A stretch of DNA of 64,000 nucleotides from Solobacterium sp. (GCA_017404505.1 JAFRCE010000017.1:20971-84970); one strand, 5' to 3'; counted from the stretch's first letter, positions 48,670-58,436 are shown. Notes: a model not told the origin generated them from the sequence alone. A program made the numbers and translations.

Positions 48670-49269
48670 ATGTCTGAAACAAGAACTGTCAAAATCGAAT
48701 GCCCCAGCTGCAAGAAAAGAATTCCTGTTCAGGAAGGCAGAATGTCGCTGCTCTGTCCGGAATGCCATCAGCGCATTAAAGTCACCAAGGAAATGTTTGA
48801 GAATTCATTTGAGGAACAGGCGGAAGAAAGACAGGCTGAAGAGATCACCGAAAACCTGAAGAGCCAGGTGACCAGCAACTGGGATCAGCTTTCCACGATC
48901 TGGTGGTATATCGCCGTCGGATCCTATCTGTTCGGCATGTTTGCCAATGGTGTACGCCGCAGTATCCTGCTGCCGCTGCTTCTGTTTGTCATTATTGTCG
49001 GCGGCGGTCTGACTCTGTATTTCCTCAGGCCTGAGAAACTGGAAGTCCGGCCTTCCGGCTATACCTCCTTCACGAAGAAAAAGTCCGTTGCCCTGATACT
49101 GTGCGTGACGCTCGGCTTTGCCGGCGCTCATTATATCTATGTCGGCCGCAAGGCAACCGGCATTCTTTACGCGGCGACCGGCGGTCTGTTCATGTTTGGT
49201 GTGATCAAAGACATTTATCTGATTGCCACCGGTAACTTCTTCGACGCGGAAGGCGGCCGACTGGTATAG
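48670..49269 (+). CDS. TM2-domain membrane protein with N-terminal zinc ribbon
   Basis: The 199-residue protein opens with a zinc ribbon (CPSCKKRIPVQEGR and CPECHQRI), then a Glu-rich linker, two helices (about residues 78-115) and a C-terminal TM2 domain with GFAGAHYIYVGRKATGI. TM2 domains are small paired helices of unclear function. A CGGAGG site fixes the start. It is 3 nt upstream of the Sel1-repeat gene and probably in one operon with it. Confidence 0.82.
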   Translation: MSETRTVKIECPSCKKRIPVQEGRMSLLCPECHQRIKVTKEMFENSFEEQAEERQAEEITENLKSQVTSNWDQLSTIWWYIAVGSYLFGMFANGVRRSILLPLLLFVIIVGGGLTLYFLRPEKLEVRPSGYTSFTKKKSVALILCVTLGFAGAHYIYVGRKATGILYAATGGLFMFGVIKDIYLIATGNFFDAEGGRLV

Positions 49270-49272
49270 CAT

Positions 49273-52224
49273 ATGGCGGGACTGTTCACGATCAAATCCG
49301 GCGCCGATCTGCTGCGGGAGGCACTGACCCTCAGCAATGACGGAAAATATGCCGAAGCGCTGAAAACATATAAAAAAGCATTCGAAAAGGGTGAGCCGGA
49401 CGCCGCCGAAAACATCGGCCGGTTTTATGAGCGGGGCCGCGGCGTCGGCCAGGACTATAACGAAGCCCTTTACTGGTATGAAACGGGAGCGGATGCCGGC
49501 AATGTCACATGCATGAAGAAAACCGCGGAATTCTATTACCGCGGCGTGGCAACCGAGCATGACCTCGATACCGCCCATTACTGGGCGATGCAGGTGCCGG
49601 AAGGACAGCGCGACGCGGCGGTCATGGGCATTATCTGGGATTATGATAAAAGAGAAAATCATGCCGAGGCACTGCGGCTTGCCAGCAAAGCCATCAGCGC
49701 CGCGGAACATTATCAGCTGGGCCGCCGGTTCTACGATATCAAGGATAAGCTGTATGATCCTGAGCTTGGCTATCAGCAGCTGAAACTCGCCTCCGACAGC
49801 AATCACGAACTGGCGATGTATTTCCTGTCGGAAGCACTTCTCGATCGGAAAGAGACACATTATGATCCGGAAGAGGCATACCGACTGAAAGAGAAACTGG
49901 CGGAAGCCGGCAATGTTCCATGCATGAAGCAGCTGTATCAGCATTACCAGAGTGCCGCCAATCCGGAAAGTCAGAAAAAAGCCTTCCGCTGGCTGGAAGC
50001 AGCCTATCAGAACGGCGTCAAAGAATATTCCTTTGATCTTGGCTGGTATCTTCAGCAGGGAACCGGCTGTTCAAAAGATGTGGAAAGAGCATTTGCCTGT
50101 TACAGCGAAGCCGCCTCCCTGAACATTGCCAAAGCATACCGACCGCTGGCCATGTGCTATGCAAAGGGCGAGGGGACCGGGCAGGATGCGGCCACAGCGG
50201 AGCGCTGGTTCCGCCGGGCCCTCGATGCGGATGCCGCATTGCGGAATGAATATCTGCAGCGCGTTGAGGCAGCTGAACTGCAGCCTTCGGACTGGAATTA
50301 TGTATATACACAATATCAGTACAGAGCGCAGGAAGACGACCTTTCCAGTATTATGAAGTGCGCCGAACTGCTGCGTGCCGGTATGGCAGACTGCGGTGAC
50401 ATTGCCACCGAAGCCGATCATTACGTGCATGCCTACCGTATTCTTTATCAGAAGAATCAGGACGCGCGCTCAGCAGAGAAACTGCTGACCGACTGCTTCG
50501 GCCGGATGCTTTCCATGGGTATGGCGGATACCGTGCGCCAATATGCGCTGACTGCTGAATCCGACTGGCTGGCCATTGCGGCTTTGAACTGTCTGGTGCG
50601 CGGAAACTGTGCGGAAATCGACGATCTGAGACTTCTTTATGCCGTCTGTCACTACGGCAAATGCAGCCATTTTACCTCTGTGCCATGGACGAATGCCCAT
50701 ACGGAAGAAGAACGGGAACGTCTGGCTTTCCAGATGATCTTGAAAGCAGCGGAAAAAGGCGATGCGGCCAGTGCTTTCGAAACCGGCCAGCGCTATTTCT
50801 TCACACTTGGCACAGCAGCGGATCTGCAGGAGGCGCAGCACTGGCTGACGATTGCTCAGGAAGCCGGATATCCGCATGCCAAAGAAGCACTGCAGGCCAT
50901 GCAGATGAGCAGTGAAGAGAAGGCACAGGCCATGGACGAGATGAGGAAACTGAGTTCCGCCGATATAGCTGCCGGACTCTATACCGCTGCCAGTATGTTC
51001 CTGCAGGGGAACGGCGGTGTATACAGCGAGGATCAGTATATCAGTCTGATGGAAAAGGCCGCAAAGAAGGGCAGTGTAAAAGCGATGCTCGAAGCGGCCG
51101 GTTACTGGCAGCAGCGTCCTTATTATTACGCGGATGCTGCCAGGGTATATCAGTACGGCACAATGGCCTATGAACACGGGTCGCCATCCGGTTATACGCT
51201 GATCGGCCGGGTGATGGAAAACAGCCTCAATCCGGACGTAAAGCCGCGTGCCTGGATGTATTACGCCGATGCCGCAAAGCAGGCGGAACCGGAAGCCGCA
51301 AACAGATGTTTGAATCTCAGAAACCAGCAGGAAAGCGTCTATGAAAAAGGCTGGGATCTGCATATGTGGAAAAAGGATCCGCAGGCCTACCGTGTCCTTT
51401 TCCCGCTGGCTATCCTGGAAAACAGCAGGGCACAGGACGTCTGTTACACGATTCTGGAAAACGGCTGGAAGGATCATGTCTCCAATGCCGAAACATACCG
51501 CATCTATACGGCGGTCTATCAGCGCAAACCGGCCGCGAAGACGGCTCTGGAACTGTGCAGGATCTGCTTCAAAGAACTGAATTATGAGGAAGCCCTCAAG
51601 TGGGGCGAGCTTGCTGCCGACGGCAGTGTGAAGGAAGTATATCCACTGCTGGTCCGTATCGGCCTGAATCTCGGCGATCAGAGCATTGCCGACAAATACG
51701 TGCCGGCTGCGGCCGAAAACGGCGATCCGCTCAGCATGTACATCCATGCCATTAATCTCTTCAATCTCGCCCAGAGATATACCTGGGAGAAGAAACTGGA
51801 GATCCTGGAGAAGGCCGGCCGGTTTGCGTCACAGGCAGCTTATAAACACAATTTCGCACCGGCCCGCGAACTCAGCGGCGTCATCTCCGAGCAGTCCGCC
51901 GAACTGTCGGAACTGGTTTACAGCGCCAAACTGGCGGAATTCTACCGGGAAAGAGACGAAGCGGAGCAGTATGAACAGGAAAAGATCGCATTCTGGCAGA
52001 GTCTGGCTGCGGAAACAGCTCTGATCAACGAAGCCCTCAATAGTCCGTTCGATGTCACCGACGGCTACGGAAACAGCGGCACGCTGGACGTCAACAGCAA
52101 CATCGCCACGATCAACGGCACGAATATCAGAGTCAATGCCGATGACGTTGCCCGGGCGAAGCAGAGACGGCTTGCCGAGCTGCGGAAAAAACGCATGGAA
52201 GATGCCATGAAGGATCTGTTTTAA
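49273..52224 (+). CDS. Large Sel1-repeat (TPR-like) protein
   Basis: The 983-residue protein consists mostly of helical Sel1-like repeats. Clear units include AAENIGRFYERGRGVGQDYN then ALYWYETGADAGN near residues 36-75, and AYRPLAMCYAKGEGTGQDAA near 295. The C-terminal 120 residues are different, ending in a basic helix (KQRRLAELRKKRMEDAM). There is no signal peptide. Sel1 proteins act as protein-interaction scaffolds. The neighbouring TM2/zinc-ribbon protein could be a membrane partner. Confidence 0.85.
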   Translation: MAGLFTIKSGADLLREALTLSNDGKYAEALKTYKKAFEKGEPDAAENIGRFYERGRGVGQDYNEALYWYETGADAGNVTCMKKTAEFYYRGVATEHDLDTAHYWAMQVPEGQRDAAVMGIIWDYDKRENHAEALRLASKAISAAEHYQLGRRFYDIKDKLYDPELGYQQLKLASDSNHELAMYFLSEALLDRKETHYDPEEAYRLKEKLAEAGNVPCMKQLYQHYQSAANPESQKKAFRWLEAAYQNGVKEYSFDLGWYLQQGTGCSKDVERAFACYSEAASLNIAKAYRPLAMCYAKGEGTGQDAATAERWFRRALDADAALRNEYLQRVEAAELQPSDWNYVYTQYQYRAQEDDLSSIMKCAELLRAGMADCGDIATEADHYVHAYRILYQKNQDARSAEKLLTDCFGRMLSMGMADTVRQYALTAESDWLAIAALNCLVRGNCAEIDDLRLLYAVCHYGKCSHFTSVPWTNAHTEEERERLAFQMILKAAEKGDAASAFETGQRYFFTLGTAADLQEAQHWLTIAQEAGYPHAKEALQAMQMSSEEKAQAMDEMRKLSSADIAAGLYTAASMFLQGNGGVYSEDQYISLMEKAAKKGSVKAMLEAAGYWQQRPYYYADAARVYQYGTMAYEHGSPSGYTLIGRVMENSLNPDVKPRAWMYYADAAKQAEPEAANRCLNLRNQQESVYEKGWDLHMWKKDPQAYRVLFPLAILENSRAQDVCYTILENGWKDHVSNAETYRIYTAVYQRKPAAKTALELCRICFKELNYEEALKWGELAADGSVKEVYPLLVRIGLNLGDQSIADKYVPAAAENGDPLSMYIHAINLFNLAQRYTWEKKLEILEKAGRFASQAAYKHNFAPARELSGVISEQSAELSELVYSAKLAEFYRERDEAEQYEQEKIAFWQSLAAETALINEALNSPFDVTDGYGNSGTLDVNSNIATINGTNIRVNADDVARAKQRRLAELRKKRMEDAMKDLF

Positions 52225-52235
52225 AATCCGATCAG

Positions 52236-52265
52236 AACCCGGGATTCTCCGTTCCGGGTTTTCTT
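52236..52265 (+). terminator. Intrinsic terminator
   Basis: AACCCGG/CCGGGTT with a loop of about 11 nt is followed by TTCTTC, after the Sel1-repeat gene. Confidence 0.75.
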
Positions 52266-52294
52266 CTGAAAAAGAAAAAAATGATCCATGCGGA

Positions 52295-52528
52295 TCATTC
52301 TCTGTTTTCCGTGGCTATGCGGTACAGTTTCGCCATCAGGGGAATATAGGTTGCCGCAAAGACAGCGGCACAGCCGCACAGTGCTTTGGCCCGGTGTTCC
52401 CTGGGAATATACATACCGATCGCGGCACCCATCGAAAAAAGGCAGAATTTTGTCAGGGCGAAGTCTTTCCAGGTGCTTTTCTCAGCATATCTGTCACCCA
52501 GGTCAAGCAGTGTATCAATGGCTTTCAT
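52295..52528 (-). CDS. Small membrane protein, 77 residues
   Basis: The protein begins MKAIDTLLDLGDRYAEKSTW and has two hydrophobic segments (about residues 29-40 and 48-68). Similar short proteins in Clostridia are sometimes labelled phosphate ABC transporter permeases, probably wrongly. AAAAGGAG upstream of ATG 52528, and a TATAAT about 40 nt before, support the start. Function is unknown. Confidence 0.6.
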   Translation of the reverse strand: MKAIDTLLDLGDRYAEKSTWKDFALTKFCLFSMGAAIGMYIPREHRAKALCGCAAVFAATYIPLMAKLYRIATENRE

Positions 52529-52592
52529 GAGGATGGATCTCCTTTTCATCTTTCTGCCTCTATTATAAGGCATATCTGCGTGCATGTGCGAA

Positions 52593-53561
52593 TCAGCTGC
52601 TGTGATGTTCCTGCCAGTATTCCTCGGCATCTTCATAGTCATAGAAGTCATCCGGATGCCAGTACCAGAATTCATAGGGATCGGCATAATCACATACGTC
52701 GAATTCGTCGTTTCTGCATCCCTGATCTTGTTTCTTATGGGTGCCGTTCGATCCGGAATTCTGACTGCCTGTTTCTGAGATATGTTTCTGAAAGGCATTC
52801 ACGACCGTTTCCTGATCACGGAGAAACGGAGCCTGCAGGGAAGATGGAAGCCGTGATGGATCCCGTCCGTTCATCGATGAATAGGCAAGTACGTATTCTT
52901 CGTGAAGATAGTAATGCATGGCGGACGTGTAATCGTGCAGGGCATAGAACCGTTTTTCCGTTTCTTCATCAAACAGACCGGTCTCGTACCAGAACTTACC
53001 GTTCAGGTGCGTGTGGTACTGATCCAGGACCAGATCAAAGGCTTCCTCATATTCCTGCCGGGCAAGCAGGGAAATGATCTCTTCCGTCCGGGCATGAAAG
53101 TCCTGTACATACTGTTTTTCGCTTTCCGTGCGGAAGGCGGCGTATTTTTCCTCGAATGCGGCCAGTGTCTGCTGGTAATGCGCCTGCAGTTCCGCTGGCA
53201 GATTGCGGAACCGTTCGGGATGGTCAAACGCCTCTTTTGCCTCATCCAGACGGCCGTTTTCGATCATCTGCAGGGTTTCGGCATAGGTTTTGATGGAGCG
53301 GTGATCCTTTGTGAATTGCTCATATACAGGATCAGCGGTCTGATACAGTTCGTTGAATGCGATGATCGCCTGATCATATTCACCGTCGAGGATCTGCCGG
53401 ATGATCTGTTCCTTTTTCGCGGCGAGTTCCATCTTCGTGATTTCATTTGATCCATGTCCGGCCGAAAACTGCGGTTCGCCGGCTGTGTCGGGCAGAGAAC
53501 AGGCCGCCATGAAAACAGCTGTGATACAGAGAATGACGATTCTGCGCAGTCGGTATTTCAT
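52593..53561 (-). CDS. Helical lipoprotein of unknown function
   Basis: The 322-residue protein has a lipoprotein signal with lipobox MAAC (Cys21). The body is almost wholly helical, with TPR-like spacing of EYDQAIIAFNELYQ and RQEYEEAFDLVL. A Ser/Gly/Asn-rich linker leads to a very acidic, aromatic tail (EFWYWHPDDFYDYEDAEEYW). It should be lipid-anchored outside the membrane. The tail might bind cations. No family was recognised. Confidence 0.7.
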   Translation of the reverse strand: MKYRLRRIVILCITAVFMAACSLPDTAGEPQFSAGHGSNEITKMELAAKKEQIIRQILDGEYDQAIIAFNELYQTADPVYEQFTKDHRSIKTYAETLQMIENGRLDEAKEAFDHPERFRNLPAELQAHYQQTLAAFEEKYAAFRTESEKQYVQDFHARTEEIISLLARQEYEEAFDLVLDQYHTHLNGKFWYETGLFDEETEKRFYALHDYTSAMHYYLHEEYVLAYSSMNGRDPSRLPSSLQAPFLRDQETVVNAFQKHISETGSQNSGSNGTHKKQDQGCRNDEFDVCDYADPYEFWYWHPDDFYDYEDAEEYWQEHHSS

Positions 53562-53723
53562 AAACGGCCGGTATTCCTTTCCTCAGATTCTATTCTGCCC
53601 GGGTGACGGGACAGAAAACACGCCAGATCACCGTCATCCGGTCGGTCCGTTCCTTTTTGCAGGAAAGATCACTGCCGGTGTTCTGTTTTTATATAATAGT
53701 ATAAACGGAGTTAAGAATACGAT

Positions 53724-55523
53724 ATGAAACACAGACATGCCTTATTTCGGATCAGCCTGGTTGTTTCGCTTGCCATGACGGTGTTCGCCAGTGGCTGCCA
53801 AAGCCGGACACCGGATACCCCGGTATGGAAAGACAATGGTCTTCCTGTCGTGTATCTGACGATCGACGAAGAGGAATTCCGGAAGGTCAATGAAAGCGAG
53901 GAACATGAATACCGCGCACCGGGTGGCACCGTACGCGTTGCGGATACGGATGATGACGTCGGCATTGAACTGGAACTGGAATACCTGCGGGGCAGGGGCC
54001 ACGGTACCTGGTCAGCGGATAAGAAACCATACAAATTCAAACTGAAAGAAAAAGCGGACCTTCTGAACATGGGCGAAAACAAGCACTGGGTGCTGCTTGC
54101 CAACCGCTACGATCCGACCCTGATCAGAAACCTGCTTGTTTACGATATCGCCGGAAGGATGGGCCTGCCGTACACACCGGAATGCCGGCCGGTCGATCTT
54201 GTCGTCAACGGGGAATACTGGGGCAGTTATCTTCTTTCCGAAGATGTCCGGATCAACAAGAACCGGATCGCCATCGACGAACTGAAGCCGGAAGATACCG
54301 ATGAGCCGGCGCTCAGCGGCGGCTATCTTCTCGCTCTGAATCCGGACGAGAATGAACCGCCTGCGAATGTCTTTTTGACGGACCATATGGTGCGTCTGTT
54401 TTGCGAAGAACCGGAATTCAGCGAAGCGGAAGAAAGCCGGACACAGCAGAGAGACTATATCGTTTCCTATATGCAGAGACTGGAAGACGCCATTTTCGCG
54501 GAAGACTTCAAAGATGAAAACGGCACGTATTATGGAGAACTGATGGATCTGCAGTCGGCTGCCGATTACTGGTGGATCCAGGAATTCTCACAGAATTTTG
54601 ACGCCTTCACGACTTCCAGTACCTACATGTTCAAGGAGCGAGACGGCAAACTGTTCTGGGGTCCCGTCTGGGACTTTGATCTGTCCTTTGATGAAGGATA
54701 CGGAACAGAGGAAGGGCTGATGTATACGAAAATGCCGTGGATCGACCGCCTCAGAGGCAATGAGCCGGAATTCCAGCAGATGCTCAGAGAACGCTGGGAA
54801 GTGCTGAATACGATCCTGATGCAGGTGACGGAACCGGGCGGCATCCTGGATGGGTACAAGGACACCATCGAAAAGTCATGGCGGGACGATGCAGAGCGCT
54901 GGCCTTTGATCAGTGAAGAAGGGGAAACCATATCCTATGACTTTACGGACGTCATGGCATACCTGCGGGAAAGAATCGACCGGCGCAGAACCTGGATCAA
55001 TGAACACATCGACGAAGAACTGACCCGTGTGTTCTATGATGTGACTTTCCTGGCGGAGGACGGCGAATACGCGAAGAAGCAGGTCAGACGGGGAACCGGT
55101 CTTTCGGATCTGCCGGCCGGCCCGGAAAAGGAAGGCTTTGTATTCACCGGCTGGGTATATGAAAACGGGGAATCCTATGATCAGACACCGTCCCGGGAAG
55201 ATGTCGTTCTGTATCCTGCCTATACAGCGCGGAAGGATGCCGTGATCGCCGAAGAGATCCTTCTGCCCGCCGGCAGCGAACAATGGGGTGAGATCCATCA
55301 GAAAGACTACGGGATCAGCTTTGCGATCCGTCCGGAAGAATCGTTGGACCGGAACGTTCACTGGATATCCTCAGATCCGGAAACGGCCGAAATCAGGGAG
55401 TATAACACGGTGCGCATGCACAAAACCGGAACCGTGACGATCACCGGCAGTCTGAACAGCGGCGCATCCGTATCCTTTACTCTGCATATCTATGATAAGA
55501 GGTATGAGAACCCGCCGGAATAA
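53724..55523 (+). CDS. CotH kinase-family lipoprotein with InlB-type repeat
   Basis: The 599-residue protein has a lipobox (ASGC, Cys about 25) and a CotH kinase domain: RGRGHGTWSADKKPYKFKL (near residue 90), WVLLANRYDPTLIRN, GEYWGSYLL and WGPVWDFDLSFDEG (near 315). CotH proteins are atypical kinases; secreted ones occur in many gut Bacillota as surface proteins. After the kinase comes an InlB B-repeat/Flg_new-like module (residues about 460-510), then a C-terminal Ig-like domain. It is probably a surface adhesin or matrix protein. Confidence 0.88.
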   Translation: MKHRHALFRISLVVSLAMTVFASGCQSRTPDTPVWKDNGLPVVYLTIDEEEFRKVNESEEHEYRAPGGTVRVADTDDDVGIELELEYLRGRGHGTWSADKKPYKFKLKEKADLLNMGENKHWVLLANRYDPTLIRNLLVYDIAGRMGLPYTPECRPVDLVVNGEYWGSYLLSEDVRINKNRIAIDELKPEDTDEPALSGGYLLALNPDENEPPANVFLTDHMVRLFCEEPEFSEAEESRTQQRDYIVSYMQRLEDAIFAEDFKDENGTYYGELMDLQSAADYWWIQEFSQNFDAFTTSSTYMFKERDGKLFWGPVWDFDLSFDEGYGTEEGLMYTKMPWIDRLRGNEPEFQQMLRERWEVLNTILMQVTEPGGILDGYKDTIEKSWRDDAERWPLISEEGETISYDFTDVMAYLRERIDRRRTWINEHIDEELTRVFYDVTFLAEDGEYAKKQVRRGTGLSDLPAGPEKEGFVFTGWVYENGESYDQTPSREDVVLYPAYTARKDAVIAEEILLPAGSEQWGEIHQKDYGISFAIRPEESLDRNVHWISSDPETAEIREYNTVRMHKTGTVTITGSLNSGASVSFTLHIYDKRYENPPE

Positions 55524-55606
55524 ACGGCACGGCTGTGCCTTCGTGGCCTTTGGCATATTTTTTGTCTGCCTCATGAGTAATCTGTAAGCAGTATCCGGAG
55601 GTTCAT

Positions 55607-55939
55607 ATGGAAGGAAAGAAATACTATATTACGATTACGGGCATCAGTCATTACGGCGGCTGTGAAATGTTCCGCCCCGGCATGCCGTTATCACTCGTAA
55701 AAGATACCGACAACTGTTATGATGATGAGGCAATCAGCGTTTATTCGGAAAAGGGATGCCGCTGCGGCTATGTCGCCAACAGTGTTCATACGACGGCGCG
55801 AGGGACATTTTCAGCCGGCCGTCTGTATGATAAATTTGTAGATGAGGCACCTGCCAGAGTACTCTTCGTCATGCCGGAAACGGTCATTGCGGAAGTATGG
55901 ACGAGGAAAGGAAAGGACAATGGCATCATTGAATCATGA
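55607..55939 (+). CDS. HIRAN-domain protein
   Basis: The 110-residue protein is essentially a lone HIRAN domain: ITITGISHYGGCEMFRPGM, LVKDTDNCYDDEAISVYS and GYVANSVHTT match the family. HIRAN domains bind 3' ends of single-stranded DNA in fork-remodelling helicases. Here it is followed, with a 20-nt overlap, by an AAA ATPase, suggesting the two work together. An extra Cys pair (GCRCGY) is present. CCGGAGG fixes the start. Confidence 0.82.
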   Translation: MEGKKYYITITGISHYGGCEMFRPGMPLSLVKDTDNCYDDEAISVYSEKGCRCGYVANSVHTTARGTFSAGRLYDKFVDEAPARVLFVMPETVIAEVWTRKGKDNGIIES

Positions 55940-56663
55940 TCTTCTGATCCGTTCATTTACAATTGACGACAGTCGGATTCCCCGCAGCAGCTATCTGCGG
56001 AAGATTCCTGCCCTCAAAGGCCTGCATGAGCTTTCTTTTCATCGGAATGTCACGCTGTTCGCGGGTGAAAACGGCACCGGCAAATCCACTCTGCTGGAAG
56101 CTCTGGCGATTGCCTGCGGTTTCAATCCGGAAGGCGGCACCAGGAACTATGCCTTTTCGTCCCGTGACTCCCACTCGGATCTGTATCAGGCCATCCGTCT
56201 GGTCCGGGGTGTAAGGAAGCCCAAGCACGGCTATTTCTTGCGGGCCGAGAGTTTCTACAACGTCGCCACCAAGGAAGAGGAATACAGTGCCTATGGCGGG
56301 ACACCCGCTCATTTCCATGAAAAATCACACGGCGAAAGTTTCCTGGCCATGGCCCGCGAACATTTTACCGGCGACGGTCTGTATTTCCTGGATGAACCGG
56401 AAGCGGCTCTGTCCGCCCAGGGACAGCTGGGTCTTCTGCTGAAGATCCATGAGTGCGCCGCAAACGGCGCCCAGTTCGTAATTGCCACGCATTCGCCGAT
56501 CCTTCTGGCGCTGCCGGAGGCGGAGATCCTGAATTTCAACGACGGTGAACTGCGGGTCTGTTCCTATGAGGAGACAGACAGCTACCGGATCTATGAAATG
56601 TTTATCCGGAACAGAAAACAGGTACTGAAGCATCTTTTCGAAGATGAGAGTGATGGAGAATAA
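55920..56663 (+). CDS. AAA family ATPase (ABC/SMC-like)
   Basis: The 247-residue ATPase has a Walker A GENGTGKST (Lys55), a signature-like segment HGESFLAMAR, Walker B LYFLDEPEAAL (Asp158, Glu159) and an H-loop ATHSPI. This is the compact AAA_21/ABC-ATPase type found in many defence and DNA-repair systems. The start at 55920 has an AGGAAAGGA site inside the HIRAN gene, so translation is coupled. It is unlike transporter ATPases in lacking a permease neighbour. Confidence 0.88.
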   Translation: MASLNHDLLIRSFTIDDSRIPRSSYLRKIPALKGLHELSFHRNVTLFAGENGTGKSTLLEALAIACGFNPEGGTRNYAFSSRDSHSDLYQAIRLVRGVRKPKHGYFLRAESFYNVATKEEEYSAYGGTPAHFHEKSHGESFLAMAREHFTGDGLYFLDEPEAALSAQGQLGLLLKIHECAANGAQFVIATHSPILLALPEAEILNFNDGELRVCSYEETDSYRIYEMFIRNRKQVLKHLFEDESDGE

Positions 56664-56686
56664 TCATTGAAGGGAGGACTTCTTTT

Positions 56687-57352
56687 ATGTTTATTACCGT
56701 AAACGGTCTGCAGCTGTTCTATGAACAGACCGGCACCGGCCAGCCGCTGCTGCTGGTTCACGGCAACGGGGAAGATCATACGATCTTCGACGAAGCCGTG
56801 GAATATCTGAAAGAAAGCTATACATGCTACGCCATCGATTCAAGGAATCACGGCAAAAGCGAAAGCAGCAGCGAACTGCATTATGAGCAGATGGCGGACG
56901 ATGTCGTCGCCTTTCTCGAAGCGCTTGATCTGCGTCATGTCATTTATTACGGCTTCAGCGACGGCGGTATCATCGGCCTTTATGTGGCCGCGAAAAGTGA
57001 GAGAATCACGGAAATGATCATTTCCGGCACCAATCTGACACCGGACGGCGTCAAACCGGGTCTGAAATATCTGATCAAGGCCATGACGGTGTTCAGCCGC
57101 GATCCGAAACTGCGCCTGATGCTGGATGAGCCGCATATCGATGTGAAAATGCTGCACGGCATCAAAGCCAGAACGCTGGTCCTGGCCGGTGAGAAAGACG
57201 CGGTCAGAGAAGAAGAAACCCTGCAGATCGGCGCCAACATTCCCGGTGCCGTGATCAGGATCCTGCCGGGTGAAAGCCATGGCAGCTACATCGTGCACAA
57301 AACGACAGTTGCTGAACTGATCGATGCGTTTATCAAGGGAGGCAAAGAATGA
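56687..57352 (+). CDS. Alpha/beta hydrolase
   Basis: The 221-residue protein has the alpha/beta hydrolase fold: LLLVHGNGEDHT (oxyanion hole), YYGFSDGGIIG (nucleophile Ser91), GEKDAV (acid) and ESHGSYI (base His). It is slightly short for the family, with a reduced cap. It may be an esterase or peptidase-like hydrolase in the cytoplasm. It overlaps the next small gene by 4 nt. AGGGAGG fixes the start. Confidence 0.88.
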   Translation: MFITVNGLQLFYEQTGTGQPLLLVHGNGEDHTIFDEAVEYLKESYTCYAIDSRNHGKSESSSELHYEQMADDVVAFLEALDLRHVIYYGFSDGGIIGLYVAAKSERITEMIISGTNLTPDGVKPGLKYLIKAMTVFSRDPKLRLMLDEPHIDVKMLHGIKARTLVLAGEKDAVREEETLQIGANIPGAVIRILPGESHGSYIVHKTTVAELIDAFIKGGKE

Positions 57353-57651
57353 AAACACCAAAAGAAATGATTCAGGAAATCGAAATGATGGAAACGACGA
57401 GGGAAAATCTGCTGAAGACAGCCGACGAACTGCGCAGCACCTATGGTGAGGCGGTTCAGAAAGAGGTGGATACGCTGGAAGACTTCGCGGCGCAGACGAA
57501 CGCCCTCATCGAGCAGGCATACGATCTTTATTATGACAGCCTGACAAGCGGTGAAATGATCATCGCCGACTCCTTCGAGGAAATCAAGGAAGATCTTGAT
57601 TTCATCATGGGCATTGCCAAAGCCATTGCGGTAAGAAGGTTCGGCAGCTGA
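57349..57651 (+). CDS. Hypothetical helical protein, 100 residues
   Basis: The protein is acidic and wholly helical, probably coiled coil (MIQEIEMMETTRENLLKTAD and following). It is unrecognised. It is coupled to the hydrolase gene upstream (ATGA overlap) and to the next gene downstream (TGATG overlap), so all three are one operon. Confidence 0.65.
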   Translation: MKTPKEMIQEIEMMETTRENLLKTADELRSTYGEAVQKEVDTLEDFAAQTNALIEQAYDLYYDSLTSGEMIIADSFEEIKEDLDFIMGIAKAIAVRRFGS

Positions 57652-57941
57652 TGTATTACGACGCGGAGCGGGTCTATATCGACTGCGAGGTTCTCTGGCG
57701 GTGTGACGGGTCGCTGATGCCGGCGGCTGTTTACTGGCCGGATCCATCGGGCGGGATGATCCGCTACGAGGTCACGAAGACGGACCGTGTGACAGATACC
57801 GAGATCCTCTCTGACACCGGCTTTCTCGGACAGCTGTACTGTGTTCATATCAACGGCAGGAACCGACGGCTGTTTTATGAACACAGCAGCGGGCTGTGGT
57901 TTGTGGAAATCAGGAAAAGTACATCATCGTGTACACTTTGA
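57651..57941 (+). CDS. Small beta-rich protein, paralogue 1
   Basis: The 96-residue protein shares a pattern with the next gene: a conserved VLW/VLM-x-x-DG-S/T-L-x-P-x-AVYW segment, an x-IRYE/VRYA strand, and a closing LFYEHSSGLWFVE/LYLEKNRWFIE strand. The shared layout shows a tandem duplication. It is otherwise unrecognised. It starts inside the stop of the helical protein gene. Confidence 0.65.
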   Translation: MYYDAERVYIDCEVLWRCDGSLMPAAVYWPDPSGGMIRYEVTKTDRVTDTEILSDTGFLGQLYCVHINGRNRRLFYEHSSGLWFVEIRKSTSSCTL

Positions 57942-57980
57942 AACCGGCATCCGGTTTATGATCGAAGCAGGAGAAATGCC

Positions 57981-58238
57981 ATGGTATACAAGCACTACGT
58001 TGATGTTCAGGTATTGATGAAGAAGGACGGAACTCTGCAGCCGCTGGCTGTTTACTGGCAGAACGCAGACGGCATCGCGGTCCGCTATGCCATTGACAGG
58101 ATCGTCGAAAACTCAGCCGGTTCGCGGATTTCCGCAAGCGGTTCAGCCGGCCGTCTGTTCACGGTTCTGATCCGGGGACAGCGCCGCCGTCTGTATCTGG
58201 AAAAGAACCGTTGGTTCATCGAAAGTCTGAAAGGATGA
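57981..58238 (+). CDS. Small beta-rich protein, paralogue 2
   Basis: The 85-residue protein is the diverged tandem copy of the preceding gene (VLMKKDGTLQPLAVYW against VLWRCDGSLMPAAVYW). It is more basic, with GQRRRLYLEKNRW near the end. An AGGAG site in the short gap fixes the start. Function is unknown. Confidence 0.65.
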   Translation: MVYKHYVDVQVLMKKDGTLQPLAVYWQNADGIAVRYAIDRIVENSAGSRISASGSAGRLFTVLIRGQRRRLYLEKNRWFIESLKG

Positions 58239-58283
58239 ACAGAAACCGCGATCTGCGGTATAATAGAAACAAAGGAGGAGAAA

Positions 58284-58436
58284 ATGCTTTGTAAAAGATG
58301 CGGAAAAAGTATCCCCGACCGTGCCCTGAAATGCCCGTACTGTAATAAAAAGACTGCGAATGGCTGGAAGAACGACGGCGAGAAACTGATCGCCCCGGTC
58401 ACAAAGTTTTTCAGCAATCCTTTTAAAAAGAAATAG
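58284..58436 (+). CDS. Very small zinc-ribbon protein, 50 residues
   Basis: The 50-residue protein begins MLCKRCGKSIPDRALKCPYC, a zinc_ribbon_2-type four-Cys site, and ends with a basic FSNPFKKK tail. An AAAGGAGG site lies 6 nt before the ATG, and TATAAT about 25 nt before. A terminator follows, so it appears to be a real single gene. Confidence 0.7.
   Translation: MLCKRCGKSIPDRALKCPYCNKKTANGWKNDGEKLIAPVTKFFSNPFKKK

Noticed and set aside
50470..51747. 425-codon minus-strand frame opposite the Sel1-repeat gene
   Set aside because: Antisense shadow of a repeat-rich gene; no start signals.
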